Assembly (NCBI GenBank): GCA_018136815.1
Contig: CM030933.1
Coordinates: forward strand, 5,348,282 to 5,412,281
Length of the DNA stretch: 64,000 nucleotides
Direction of reading: 5' to 3'
Source: Isochrysis galbana
Lineage: Eukaryota; Haptophyta; Isochrysidales; Isochrysidaceae
Part shown: positions 29,646 through 39,187 of the stretch, in pieces
Numbering within the stretch: position 1 is the stretch's first letter
Layout of the letters: each line of letters opens with the position of its first letter
The notes under the pieces: generated by a model
Told to the model about the DNA's origin: nothing
Seen by the model: only the letters and a program-made list of their open reading frames with translations
Databases searched by the model: none
Program-made: the position numbers and the translations under genes

Positions 29646-30577
29646 TCAACCTACTTTTATAAGTGGGGGTCAATGGGGGCCTCGCGCCCCCCTCTCTCCA
29701 TCGCGGACACCCCCAGGGGTGGGCCCGTACAATCAACCACAGCCCTTGCCCTTTGGCAGGGGCTGGGCAATCACCACACTGGCTCAGACCCCTAGTGGGC
29801 GCGGGCCGTGATTCGCACTCCCACGCCCTGCGTGGGCCTGCCCTCGAGCTGACCCCCCCCCCTTCCCTGGTCGCCAGGCAGACAGATGCCTCTGGGCGGC
29901 TCCCATGGCCAGCGAGGCAAGCGTGGGAGAGGCAGGGGGGGCCAGGGGCTGAGCCCCAGCCTCCACTGCCCCCTGAGCTGCCCTGGCTGGCCCTCTGGAA
30001 GCCCCCAAAGGACCTCTGAGAGCAGGCCGTGGCGCGCCGCATGGCGACGCGCCGCAGGGACACAGGAGGAGGAGAATGGAGAGAGGGAGAGGGGGGGGTT
30101 TGCACCCCCCCCGATGGAGTGCGGTAAGAAATGGGACCCGTTTGCATAAGCAAACGGGCGGAGAGGGGCGGCTGGCGACAGGTGGGAGATGAGGAGGGAG
30201 AGGCTCAAGACGCCTACGAGAACCCTTGTGGCAAGTATCTCGAGGCGCAGTCTTTTATTCCTCGAGGACCGCTCGCGGCGAGAGCTGTAAGGGCCGTTCC
30301 TCTTCACGACGAGAGGTTCCTCCCCCCCCCCCCGGTGCTTTTTCCCGGAGAGTCGGCCGGCGTCGACCGGTCCGCCTCAATGGGTTTTCCCTCATTTTAA
30401 CTTGTGGGGAGTTAGAATGAGAGCCGGGGGCTTGCGAGGGGGGAGATTTGGAGGGGTGCATAGGAATATGTATCTGTGTCAACAGCACGCGCCAAGGTGT
30501 ACGGGCAGGTGCGCTGTGGGCTGTCGTGTTGGTGCCGGGCTAGTGAGAGTAGTGGTACTAACGCTCAGTTGTTTTAT
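29646..30577 (+). mobile_element. Non-coding hairpin element inserted in the host LINE
   Basis: Flanked by ATATGC(A/G)GCACGTGTCG at 29629-29645 and 30578-30594 (one mismatch in 17). The 5' end is the hairpin CCTACTT-TTAT-AAGTGGG (29650-29667) followed by a GGGGGC...CGCCCCC stem and CTCTCTCCA. An internal perfect 9-bp stem CCCGTTTGC-ATAA-GCAAACGGG (30137-30158), in minus orientation, may mark a second nested module. The 3' end is TTGTTTT. No credible frame. Confidence 0.7.
29668..29745 (+). repeat. Second and third stems of the hairpin module
   Basis: GGGGGCC...CGCCCCC followed by CACCCCCAGGGGTG. They parallel the second and third stems at 15191-15250, with different bases but kept pairing. 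Confidence 0.55.
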
Positions 30578-30770
30578 ATATGCGGCACGTGTCGGTTCTA
30601 TCCGGGAAGTGGTTGTAGCCGTACCCACTCGCCTGTGTGTGATATGTTTGAAGTGTAGATGCACGTCCCGCGCCGTTACCATTGGAGAGGTGTGGGCACT
30701 CCTGATTCTGCTCACCAGAGGGGGTTCGTTTAACGTATGTTTCCGGCCTGTTACTCTTAATGTTTGAGTG
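30578..30770 (-). pseudogene. Further part of the host LINE (zinc-knuckle approach)
   Basis: Minus-strand frames read PDRTDTCRI and, shifted, TARDVHLHFKHITHRRVGT, the segment preceding the knuckle in the 702-residue ORF, so the host resumes here after the insertion. It fades out near 30770. Confidence 0.65.
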
Positions 30771-31129
30771 CAGAGTGTTGATCTGTGTGTTTTTACCCTG
30801 TGTATCGCCTGTTGGTGACCTGCAGCCCCTGAGTACCCCCAAGCCCCGAGTCTTCCAAGTTATCCTTTCAAGTCTACGAGTCCCTACGAGTCCCAAGCCA
30901 GCAGTATCTGCTCACCGCGCCCTTTCTCCTTTCTCCTACGTCCTTCGTCCCTCCGATTCGCGTTCCGAGCCACTTTCCCGTCCATTTCACATGCCCGTCA
31001 TTGGCCTTCCCCGCTCTCCCGATAAGCCCGTTCCGGGCTCCCCGGATGAACTGTGCGCCGCGCTAGCCGCCGGTGCGCCTTCGCGACTCGTTCCCAAAGT
31101 TCCCAAAGAGGAAACGAGCTTCGTGCTTC
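30771..31129. repeat. Non-coding, with repeat F (30985-31130)
   Basis: CCGATAAGCCCGTTCCGG...CGCCGCGCTAGCCGCCGG...CGTTCCCAAAG recurs at 51462-51560. The rest has no feature. Confidence 0.55.
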
Positions 31130-31290
31130 GCTCCGACAGAGTGATATTGGGTGGTGGGTGGTGGGGGCACTGCCCCCTCCCCTCGATATTTGTCCTCCCC
31201 CCAGTGCATGCACCGACCCCGCGCACCCCAGCGCGTTCTCTCCTAGAGTCCACGCTGGGGGAAAACCCCTTTCGGGTAAAAGCAACGCAG
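31130..31290 (-). repeat. Dispersed repeat C, copy 3
   Basis: GTGATATTGGGTGG, GGGGGCACTGCCCCCTCCCC, CGATATTTGTCCTCC, CAGTGCATGCACCG and CCACGCTGGGGGAAAACCCC, the order of copy 2 at 9430-9590. Confidence 0.7.
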
Positions 31291-31748
31291 GGGGGGGGGG
31301 CACTCGTGAGATAGGAGCCCACAAGCGCTAATCTCCCTCGCTACAGCGAGTGGCCGCGGCGAGCCGCGGCCCTTCCCTCCTGGCTCTGGCGCCCCCGTCT
31401 TCTCTTACCCAAACGGGGCGAGAAGACACGTTTCTGCCCCGCTCCCCCCTCCGGCCTCCCTCATGAGAGGTCCCACAAGTTTTTACTCTAGGGTTAGTGG
31501 AGGGTTGGACTGGACACTCTCAAGACTCTTGCTCTCCTGGACATGACAAACAGTAGCAGAGTGAGCGCCTCTGCTCTCTGCGCGCAGGCATGGAGTCCAG
31601 AGGGTGCCTCGTCGAAAGCTATGTCTGGGTCAGCCATGCACTAATTGTGGGTGATGAGTAGCAAGCGGGCGGGCGACTCGGGTAGCGCTAGGTAGAGCGC
31701 GCCTCACATTACGAGGGTACTGTCGCCAGGGTATGCTTTCGAGAAGGT
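31291..31748. other. Non-coding region downstream of HIBCH
   Basis: No gene recognised; likely 3' UTR of HIBCH on the right. Confidence 0.4.
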
Positions 31749-32455
31749 TCAGCCGAGGGGATTTATTATTCGCGTGACGAGCTCTGCCGGGACCGCCTCG
31801 ATGGAGTCGTGCTCCCAAACCGGCACCTCGATGCTCTCCAGCTCCTTCTCCTCGGCTAGTTGGGCCGCCTCCAATGCACGTGCGACACGTGCAACCTCCT
31901 TCGCGCTCCGCCGGTTCTTCCTTCGGCTTGCTTCGCGCTTGAGCTCCGATCGCGCCGCCGCCTTAGTCTTCTGGAGGAGCGAGGCGCCTGCCGCAAAGTC
32001 ACGTGTCGCTCCCGCAGCAACGCACGATTCGGCTTCCGCCCGCGCCGCCTCCGCCCAGCATGTTGCGGTTCTCGCAAGCTTGAGCTGCGCAAACGTGACG
32101 GTCAACGCCAGGGGTGAGGCAGTACGCATGCACTCTAACGCGGCCACGTGCCACTCGGATGAACCAGATTCAAGAGCGCCCACGATCTCCGGCAGCGTCT
32201 CCTTCGTGAAGGCTTCTTCGATTTGTGGTGCATAAAAGAGCGCATGCTCTGGACCCCAAGCGGAGAGGCTTGGCGGCTCGATACAGGCCTCTGACAGCCG
32301 GCGCGAGATGCGGCCCAGTAGGTCGGCACCAGGGAGGTTTGCGCTCGACGAGAAGCCCTCGCCGAGCGCATCCGCCATTCTGGGCAACGCATGCGACTCG
32401 GTCATATGCGTGGCAAGTCCCAGCGAAATGCATTCTGGGGCGGAGAGAGATGCGC
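31749..32455 (-). CDS. HIBCH: 3-hydroxyisobutyryl-CoA hydrolase, C-terminal part (5' cut by gap)
   Basis: About 235 C-terminal residues. They match the mitochondrial valine-catabolic hydrolase that frees 3-hydroxyisobutyrate from its CoA ester: SAPECISLGLATHM, FTKETLPEIVGALESGSSEW, ASPLALTVTFAQLKLAR and the terminal VWEH...INPLG. Between ATRDFAAG and VPVWEH, where I expect a short EGVRA-type segment, there is a ~45-residue Lys/Arg/Ala/Glu-rich helix (SELKREASRRKNRRSAKEVA). The N-terminal crotonase core is lost in the gap, and past the gap lies a LINE frame on the other strand, so the gene is either interrupted or the scaffold is misjoined. Confidence 0.85.
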
Positions 32456-32555
32456 NNNNNNNNNNNNNNNNNNNNNNNNNNNNNNNNNNNNNNNNNNNNN
32501 NNNNNNNNNNNNNNNNNNNNNNNNNNNNNNNNNNNNNNNNNNNNNNNNNNNNNNN
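32456..32555. other. Assembly gap (100 N)
   Basis: Exactly 100 N; separates the HIBCH fragment from LINE sequence. Confidence 0.99.
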
Positions 32556-33491
32556 AACAACATATGGATTCACACAGACACCGACTATCTCGGGGAGGCC
32601 TCCAGCACCGGTGACGTAGTGAGCGCCGAGGAAACACGACGCTACCACCCCCCGGCACGATGGGAGAATGGATATAAAGGACCCAAGTACTTGGAATACC
32701 CACTGGCCGACGAGTACGCCATACAAAAAGGAAGAATTGCACTCGATGCGATCACGGTCTCCGACATCACAAAAGCCGAGCTCAAGGCAGCACGACGCAA
32801 CGACCCTCAAGCGACCAGAACAGCATGGGAGAAACGCCTAGACATCTCGAAAGAGGACTGGAAACACATAGCCAGGCTGTACACCCTGCCGTTGCTAAAA
32901 CACACGGACAAGCACCCTCACTTCAAACACATTACCCACAGGAGAATAGGTACCAGAAACAGATTCTCGACAAGCACAACGAACAAATGCAGGATGTGTA
33001 ACCGATATCAAGAGGACTCATGCCACCTAGCGTGGTGCCCGGCGACAAGAAAAATCTTCGACACCATAGACGCGATTGCTAACTACACCCCGGAACAGAA
33101 CAGGACCCGCAAGCAGAAAACTAAAGACAGATTGTTCGCATACCCAAACGCGAACACCCCTGACAGTTTGAAAACCCTCTACATAATAGCCTGGAAGTAC
33201 ATAATAAGGGACTTCTACAGAGTAGAATTCGAATCATATGAATATCACTACATACCTGTTTTAGAATCCACGCTAATAAGATTCACTACCCTGGTGAGGG
33301 GCCGTACCCCGTCGAACACTTACCGTCCAATGCGCACTCGCACGGCGGCCCAGGGTAGAAAACCTAAAATTAAAAAACCAGCGGAGCTCAGCACCCCTAT
33401 ATTTACAGAAGACGACAAAGGAAGACTAAAGATAAGCGACAACCTCGGCCTAGTGGCGAAAGCGATCGGCCTTGCCGAGAGGCTCGACTAA
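32556..33491 (+). CDS. LINE C-terminal region, diverged relative (5' cut by gap)
   Basis: An open frame of about 311 residues follows the gap: ENGYKGPKYLEYPLADEYAI, HFKHITHRRIGTRNRF, a CRMC...CHLAWC knuckle (C-X2-C-X8-H-X3-C), DRLFAYPNANTPDSLKTLYI, AWKYIIRDFYR. The same order as residues ~450-702 of the ORF at 26813 but clearly diverged, so it is a second subfamily that still has an intact frame. The stop is at 33489-33491. Confidence 0.8.
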   Translation, partial: NNIWIHTDTDYLGEASSTGDVVSAEETRRYHPPARWENGYKGPKYLEYPLADEYAIQKGRIALDAITVSDITKAELKAARRNDPQATRTAWEKRLDISKEDWKHIARLYTLPLLKHTDKHPHFKHITHRRIGTRNRFSTSTTNKCRMCNRYQEDSCHLAWCPATRKIFDTIDAIANYTPEQNRTRKQKTKDRLFAYPNANTPDSLKTLYIIAWKYIIRDFYRVEFESYEYHYIPVLESTLIRFTTLVRGRTPSNTYRPMRTRTAAQGRKPKIKKPAELSTPIFTEDDKGRLKISDNLGLVAKAIGLAERLD

Positions 33492-34495
33492 GCGCCTAAG
33501 TCGAGACACATCCCCTCCCCCCCCGTTTCAAGAGAACGCTCACGTAAATGAGCACTCCACGAGTGAGTGATACCCCATTAACAACACAAAACCCTCACAA
33601 CATCAATCAGCAAGAAACGGGCCACATAGAGGCACAGGAGGAAGGCGAGAAAAGTCCACTGTGGGCCGGTGCACCCCGCCCGCCCCAGCCCCCCCACAAC
33701 CTGGGCCCCTATGTAGAGCACGAGGGGAGTTGCCGCAAGGCGGGAAGTGAGGGAGAGGAAGGGATCTGGGCGTGGCTACAACAGCTAACCCAGTAGCCGC
33801 ACGCGTGGCGCGAATATTAAAAGGTTTTTTTTTCTTGGCGCATGCATGCAAGGGGGTGGGTCTCTAGTAAGCCACCGCTGCGGCCCACACTCGCTATGGC
33901 GGGAGTGATGAGCGCTCTGGGCTCTGGCCCCCACTAGTTTCACGACTGCCTTTTATGGCGTGCCCGGAACAGAATGCCTTGCTGACTCACTCTCTCCCTG
34001 ACAGACTCGCTTGATTTATCGCCGCTCGCCGCTCGCCGCTTGCCATGGCCCTGGCCCCTGGCCCCTGGCCCCGGCCGCCTTGGCCTTGGCGCCCTGGCCC
34101 TGGCCCCTGGCCCCTGGCCCTGGTCTGTCGCAGCCACCCCATTGCTCCAACCCCTCCTCCCCCCCTAGTCGACATGCAGATAGGTGCAGCGTGGGGGCCC
34201 CAGGAGCTCAGGAGCGCCAGCGAGGGAGAGGCAGGGGAGGCCAAGGCCCAGACCCAACCTCTGCCCCCTTAGCCCTTCCTTAGTTGGCCGCTAGCTGCGG
34301 CCAGTGGACCTCCGGGAGCCTCCAGGGGGTAGGGGCTAGGGGCGCCAGCGGGCGACTGGAGGCCTGCTGTAGGCGCGCCATCGCACGTGCCGCAGGAGCG
34401 GGGGGAGAGAGCGCGGAGAAGGGGGTGGGCGTGAGCGAGAGCTCCACCCACCGAAAAATGGGCAGGTCCCGCCATGAAGGGGCACCCTCCTTCTC
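33492..34495. repeat. Repeat-derived intergenic sequence
   Basis: 33950-34460 resembles the body of the 15166/16450 elements (CTGACTCACTCTCTCCCTGACAG, GGGGGCCCCAGGAGCTCAGG, CGCCAGCGAGGGAGAGG) with an internal CTGGCCCCTGGCCC tandem at 34045-34125. The remainder has no gene. Confidence 0.55.
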
Positions 34496-34711
34496 CTACA
34501 TGTGAAACACAGGAACAGGAACAGTGAACAGTGCACAGTGTTTTTTTTCGGAGGCCCAAAACATATGTTTTTCGCTGTTTTATTTCGGGCGGCCTCCCTA
34601 CCCGGCACAATTGTTTTTCACACTGTTGTTCTCCGTTTTTTTGACGGCAAAAAACATAGTTTTTTGCTGTTTTATTTCTAAGTTTGACTGTTGACTGTGT
34701 TTCACATGTAG
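34496..34711. mobile_element. Short MITE-like element with CATGTGAAACACAG inverted ends
   Basis: CTACATGTGAAACACAG (34496-34512) and its exact reverse complement (34695-34711) bound a T/A-rich 216-bp element in GC-rich surroundings. If the TIR is taken as CATGTGAAACACAG, both ends are next to TA, consistent with a TA duplication. Inside are two direct copies of (T)TTTTGCTGTTTTATTTC-like sequence and a perfect hairpin GCAAAAAAC-ATA-GTTTTTTGC. It ends about 105 bp before the RabGGTB start. Confidence 0.65.
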
Positions 34712-34815
34712 TAGGCTCCTCCTGCCTCCTGTGCGCTTACGACTTGAGGCTTGAGGCATGCGGACGACCCCTCCCCCCCGGTATCAAGTCCCCCCCCGCC
34801 CGCCCTCCCACGCCG

Positions 34816-36483
34816 ATGGCTGCGCCGCCGCCTCTCCTCTCCTCTCTACACACCTCCTACATATGCCGCGTGAGCGCAGACTCGGAGTCGTTCGAATTCC
34901 AGGTGTCAGAGCACCTTCGCATGTCCGGCGTCTACTGGGGCGCCTGCGCCCTCCACCTCCTCTCGCAGCTCGATCAGCTGCAGCGTGAGCAAATCGTCAG
35001 CTTTGTGCTCTCTTGCCAGAGGGGCAACGGAGGCTTTGCGGGCAACCTGGGGCACGATGCGCACATCCTCTACACGCTCTCGGCAGTACAGATCCTTGCA
35101 CTCTTCGACGCGCTTGACTACCTCGACGAGTCCCGTGTGATGCGATACGTCGCCTCGCTGCAACAGCAGGACGGAGCATTCGCAGGCGACGAGTGGGGAG
35201 AGATCGACACGCGCTTCACCTACTGCGCGCTGTGCTGTGCCTCGCTGCTTGGACGGATGGAGGATATCAATGTTCAGGCCGCCGTCGAATTCATCCAACG
35301 GTGCGAGAACTTCGACGGCGGATACGGCTGTGAACCAGGCGGCGAGTCGCATGCAGGCCAAATTTTCACGTGAGCAGACTGCCATTGCAGAGGATGCTTG
35401 CCTTTGTGGCGATTCTCTACCCCTGGAGGGTGGCTTCAATGCCTCCGTCTGAGAGAAATTTGTCTCACCTCAGAGTTGTAGTTGCCTCGCTCCTCTTGTC
35501 ACGTGTGCAGGTGTGTGGGCGCTCTGGCCATTGCCGGTCGGTTAGACATGGTCAAGGAGAAGGAGCTGGCATGGTGGCTCTGCGAACGCCAGACACCGGG
35601 GGGCGGCCTCAACGGCCGCCCACAGAAAGATGCGGATGTGAGTCTACTTGCACCCATGTGTTCGCTGCCCGATGCAGTGAATGCGGCGCCTTGAGACGCC
35701 GATACCTTTTGGGGGTGGCACAAGCACTGCAAGCGACGCGCATTCCCAAATTGCTAACCAACTCCTTTGCATCCGCTCCAATGCTCTTTCATGCTTGCGC
35801 AGGTCTGCTATTCCTGGTGGGTGCTATCGGCACTGACGCTTCTCAAGCGTGTCGATTGGATAGATGGTTCCGCCTTGAGACGATTCATTCTCTCGTGTCA
35901 GGTGAGTGTCGGTTCTTCTACCAATATTTTCTGTCGGGTTTCCACCTATCCTAGTGCGCCGCTCTTCGAATGATGATAGCTATTTGCTCTGCCGATGTGC
36001 ATCGCCTCCGCCTTCCTGCTTGATGTACTGCGTATCAATCCGCAACCGGTGGTTTGTAAGCAACGTCCTCATGTGACGGTAGGACCAAGAGGAAGGAGGA
36101 ATCGCTGACAAACCTGGCGATGTCCCGGATGTCTTCCACACGTTCTTTGGCATCGCAGGTAGGCACGCTGCATCTTTGCCACGCGGGCGCCACGGCCGTA
36201 TCACATTACACCGGTGCTGCCTCTTATTTCACCACCAGGTCTCTCCCTCTTGGGCACCGATGATGTGCCTCCTATCGATGCTGCACATGCGATGCCGGCG
36301 AGTGTAATGCGCAAGATAGAGGCCCGAAATGCGGAGCGAGCTCAAGTTCGTGAGCGGCGGGGGGGGAGCCAGTCGACGGAGACACAACCGCTACCGCTGA
36401 TGAGCTTTGTGGACTCGGCTTTCACAACCCGTGCGGAATACGAGAGGTGGGCAGCCGAGATGAAGGCTGGTGGCAACGAGTAA
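34816..36483 (+). CDS. RABGGTB: Rab geranylgeranyltransferase beta subunit
   Basis: Five exons: 34816-35369, 35511-35637, 35803-35901, 36083-36158, 36239-36483; phases match and all introns are GT-AG, giving 366 residues. The enzyme with its alpha subunit and Rab escort protein attaches geranylgeranyl groups to C-terminal cysteines of Rab GTPases. Visible: prenyltransferase repeats ([63 protein letters not shown]) and the zinc ligands Asp227 and Cys229 (DVCYSWW) and His279 (FHTFFGIAG). The C-terminal ~60 residues beyond LSLLG are longer than usual and charged. Confidence 0.95.
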
Positions 36484-36854
36484 GTGGAGTGGTGGCAGCT
36501 CAAGGATAATGATCTAGGGAAGACGGGTCGTGTTTTCTTTTCAAACACGTGCTGCCTGCCATTCATATTCAGGGGCGTGTGCTTTCACACGTCCCCAGCT
36601 AGTGCGTACCGCTAGTACGCTCTTCGGCTAGTATGCAGTACGCACTCCCCTAGTGCAGGCTGGTACGCACTTCGCCCAGGTCCCCCCATTCTCCATTCTG
36701 CGGTTAGGATGCCCTGGGCTAGCCGTTCGCATAGGGGGGGGCGTGATGGTACGGCAGCCTCAACAAAACTAGGCTAGGTCTAGGCCAAGAGGAAGAGGAT
36801 GCAAGGACCGGTGCCCCACGCTGTGCGCAACCGCCTCGCTCGCGCTCCTCAAGC
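36484..36854. other. Intergenic, short TAGTACGC motifs
   Basis: TAGTACGC/TAGTGCGTAC-like motifs recur at 36600-36680. No gene. Confidence 0.4.
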
Positions 36855-37701
36855 TCATAGGCCCTCTGAGTCAATCCCATTGCGCATGAGATTGAGATTC
36901 ACGAGAGTATTCAAGCCCCCCTTGGCCTTGGACATGGCCTCTGTGAATGCCTTCATCCCCTCGTCGCCAGTGGAGTTCCCACCAAGATTGAGATTTTCGA
37001 GAGTGTTCAATGCCCCTATGGATAGAGCCTCGGGAAATGCCTTGATCCCTTCCTCACCAATGTTGTTCCAATCCAGTTCGAGATTTCTTAGATTCTTGCG
37101 AGGGCCCCTTTGGAGATGCCCTCTGTCAAGACGATCATCCCCTCGTCGCCAATGTTGCTTGTGGAGAGTTTGAGACGTATGAGATTGTGCAAGGCCCCCT
37201 GAGAGAGGATCCAAAGAAATGCCTTCATCAAGTCTTTGCCGATTTCGTTCCACCCAAGCTCAAGACTATGGAGATTGTCCAAGGCAGGCTCCCTTGAGTA
37301 TGGCCTAGAGAAGCAAGACTTTCTTTTTGTGGGAGATCGGAGGCTCCCCCCGTGCAAGAGAAGGCACGGCCCCTCGCCTTCCCGCGGGGGGAAGATGATA
37401 GGCATAGAGAACGCGCGAGCCAGACGACGGTGTCATAAGATGAGAAACAAGGGCGAATAGACGGGATAACTAAGCCCAAGTCATCGGCAGAAATCGATTC
37501 GAGCGCCGCGACGAAGGCGAAGGCAGCCTCCGATGGCAAGGCATGGACCGGAGAGAAGTCCGTCGACTCGAGCACCGTTGCGTCGTGCGCGTGCGAACCG
37601 ATCCACGCTCGTTTTTCCTCGAGGGGCTCCGCGCAATAGCGCTGCTCGTCGTGCTTGCCTCGACGCGATGCACGACGCTTGCGGGTTCGGAGAGCTTTCA
37701 T
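36855..37701 (-). pseudogene. Leucine-rich-repeat (RNI-type) gene with frameshifts
   Basis: Minus strand. Starting at 37701 (MKALRTRKRRASRRG) a frame runs to about 37320, then the LRR frame EPALDNLHSLELGWNEIG continues in another frame to 37088, where it stops after SKGALARI. The next repeat, KNLRNLELDWNNIGEEG, is in yet another frame and ends at 36855. About five 28-residue repeats of the L..L.L..N.IG.EG type. At least two frame changes; unless introns explain them, this is a pseudogene. Confidence 0.65.
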
Positions 37702-37954
37702 TCGGTAGCTTAAGTATTGCGTAGTAATTAGTAACTATATACTTCTGTTGAACCAAGGGGGCGCCAGAAGGAAAACCCCTGACCGGAGCCGGAGCCCCTC
37801 CATTAATTAAGTTGTCACACCCCGCATTCGTATTCCCATACTTGCATTCCATGTGCCATGTGACAAGCTTTAATAATGGGCTGAAACCTAGCAGTAGGGT
37901 CCATATGAGTTCGTTTACTCAAGCAATGAGGGGGAATGAGTGCTATCCCAGAAT
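37702..37954. other. Short intergenic stretch
   Basis: Nothing recognised. Confidence 0.4.
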
Positions 37955-38730
37955 CTATTCCTCAACTTCGTCATCGACGTCTTCTAGCAATGCGGCTTCT
38001 AGTGCCTTGCGTTGCCCAAGCTTGAGGTAGCCCGCCTCTTTGAGCATAGATACAAGTGTCTCTCGGGATGATGCGTCCCCAAGTCCAAGAGACACCTGCC
38101 GTGCCAGGTTCTTGAGTGCGGTAACATCAGCGCCACGTGACCGTAGCTCTTCTATCAGTGCCCGAACAGGTGTATGCCTTGTCCCCGGCGCCAATCCCGC
38201 TGACTCAGGTGAAGGAGTCCACTCACGTAGCAAGCCATCCGCTCCAATCCGCTTCGGGACCACGGGCACTTTGTAATCCGACGGGCGACCGTGCGCGTAG
38301 TAATAGCCCTCGCCAGGCTTTATTGTAGCGGAAGCCGACCCGGAGACGCTTGCAATCGTATGGCCACTAGTATGTGTGCCTTCCGGTGGCCTTTTCGCCG
38401 CTGCCGCCGCCTCTTCTGGACTCAATTTGCGTGGCGGCTCCACCGGCACCTTCCTATCGGCACTTCCGACAGCGCCATAATAGTAGCTACCGTCCAAACC
38501 CCCCCGGGCGCCAGTTGTGGTATGTGGCACCCTGCTCCTTTCCTCGGCGGCCTTTCGAGCGGCATCGTACGCTTCTTGTGCTGCGGCTTCAGCCGCACGA
38601 TGTCCTCGAGGACCGGGGCGCGAATCAGGTTTGAAAGTGCGCAAGTCCCGGTGCATGTACGCCTCGTGAGAGCAGCGCAGACAGCGGAGGAGATCAGGGT
38701 TATTGTCGTGCCGCACGTAGCCCCTTCCCT
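37955..38730 (-). CDS. Protein of unknown function with YYY...KVP repeats (5' exon not resolved)
   Basis: Main exon of about 253 codons. Near the start is CLRCSHEAYMHRDL. Two related segments follow: GSYYYGAVGSADRKVPVEPP and EGYYYAHGRPSDYKVPVVPKRI (~60 residues apart), joined by a Lys/Ala/Glu-rich linker. A helical C-terminal region (TPVRALIEELRSRGADVTALKNL...REILVSMLKEAGYLKLGQR-like) ends acidic, DVDDEVEE. There is no in-frame ATG upstream; an AG acceptor (CATTATAG, about 38731-38738) suggests an upstream exon, perhaps with MRDNAPEFKL near 38805, but I could not join it in frame. Function unknown. Confidence 0.6.
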
Positions 38731-38738
38731 ATAATGAA

Positions 38739-39187
38739 GTGGCAAATTGGAAAATGCAGTCAAGCAAAGATGTAGCCGTACGAGGAAAGCTTAAATTCGG
38801 GCGCATTGTCTCGCATTGTGTCAGAGTTGAAAGGTATCGTAGCTGTGGATCTTGAGGCATGGCGAACGGGAACATTTACGAGCAATGCGTGAGTGCGAAT
38901 TTATGGTGCGTCCACAAAAAGCCTGAGCGCGCTACCTGGAGCAAAACGGCATTGGAAGTGTGCCTTTGCACATAGCCAACACATTCGCATTCCTTCTTCT
39001 TGCAGCCTCCGCGCGCGATGCCAAGTAGGTCTTTCCCCCCGGGCTTGGCGCGAGCGAGTGCTTCTTGCTCTCGTTGCTGTGCTCGTATCAGCTAGAAGGA
39101 GCGGGGAAACACAATCAGTTATCTTAGGCACGAGTTGATGGGTTGTAGGATGTAGCATCGAGGCTGAGTGGCTAGGGGCATTCCACA
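38739..39187. other. Intergenic or unresolved 5' exon region
   Basis: May contain the first exon of the YYY...KVP gene and the 3' UTR of the TPR gene. No independent gene recognised. Confidence 0.4.
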
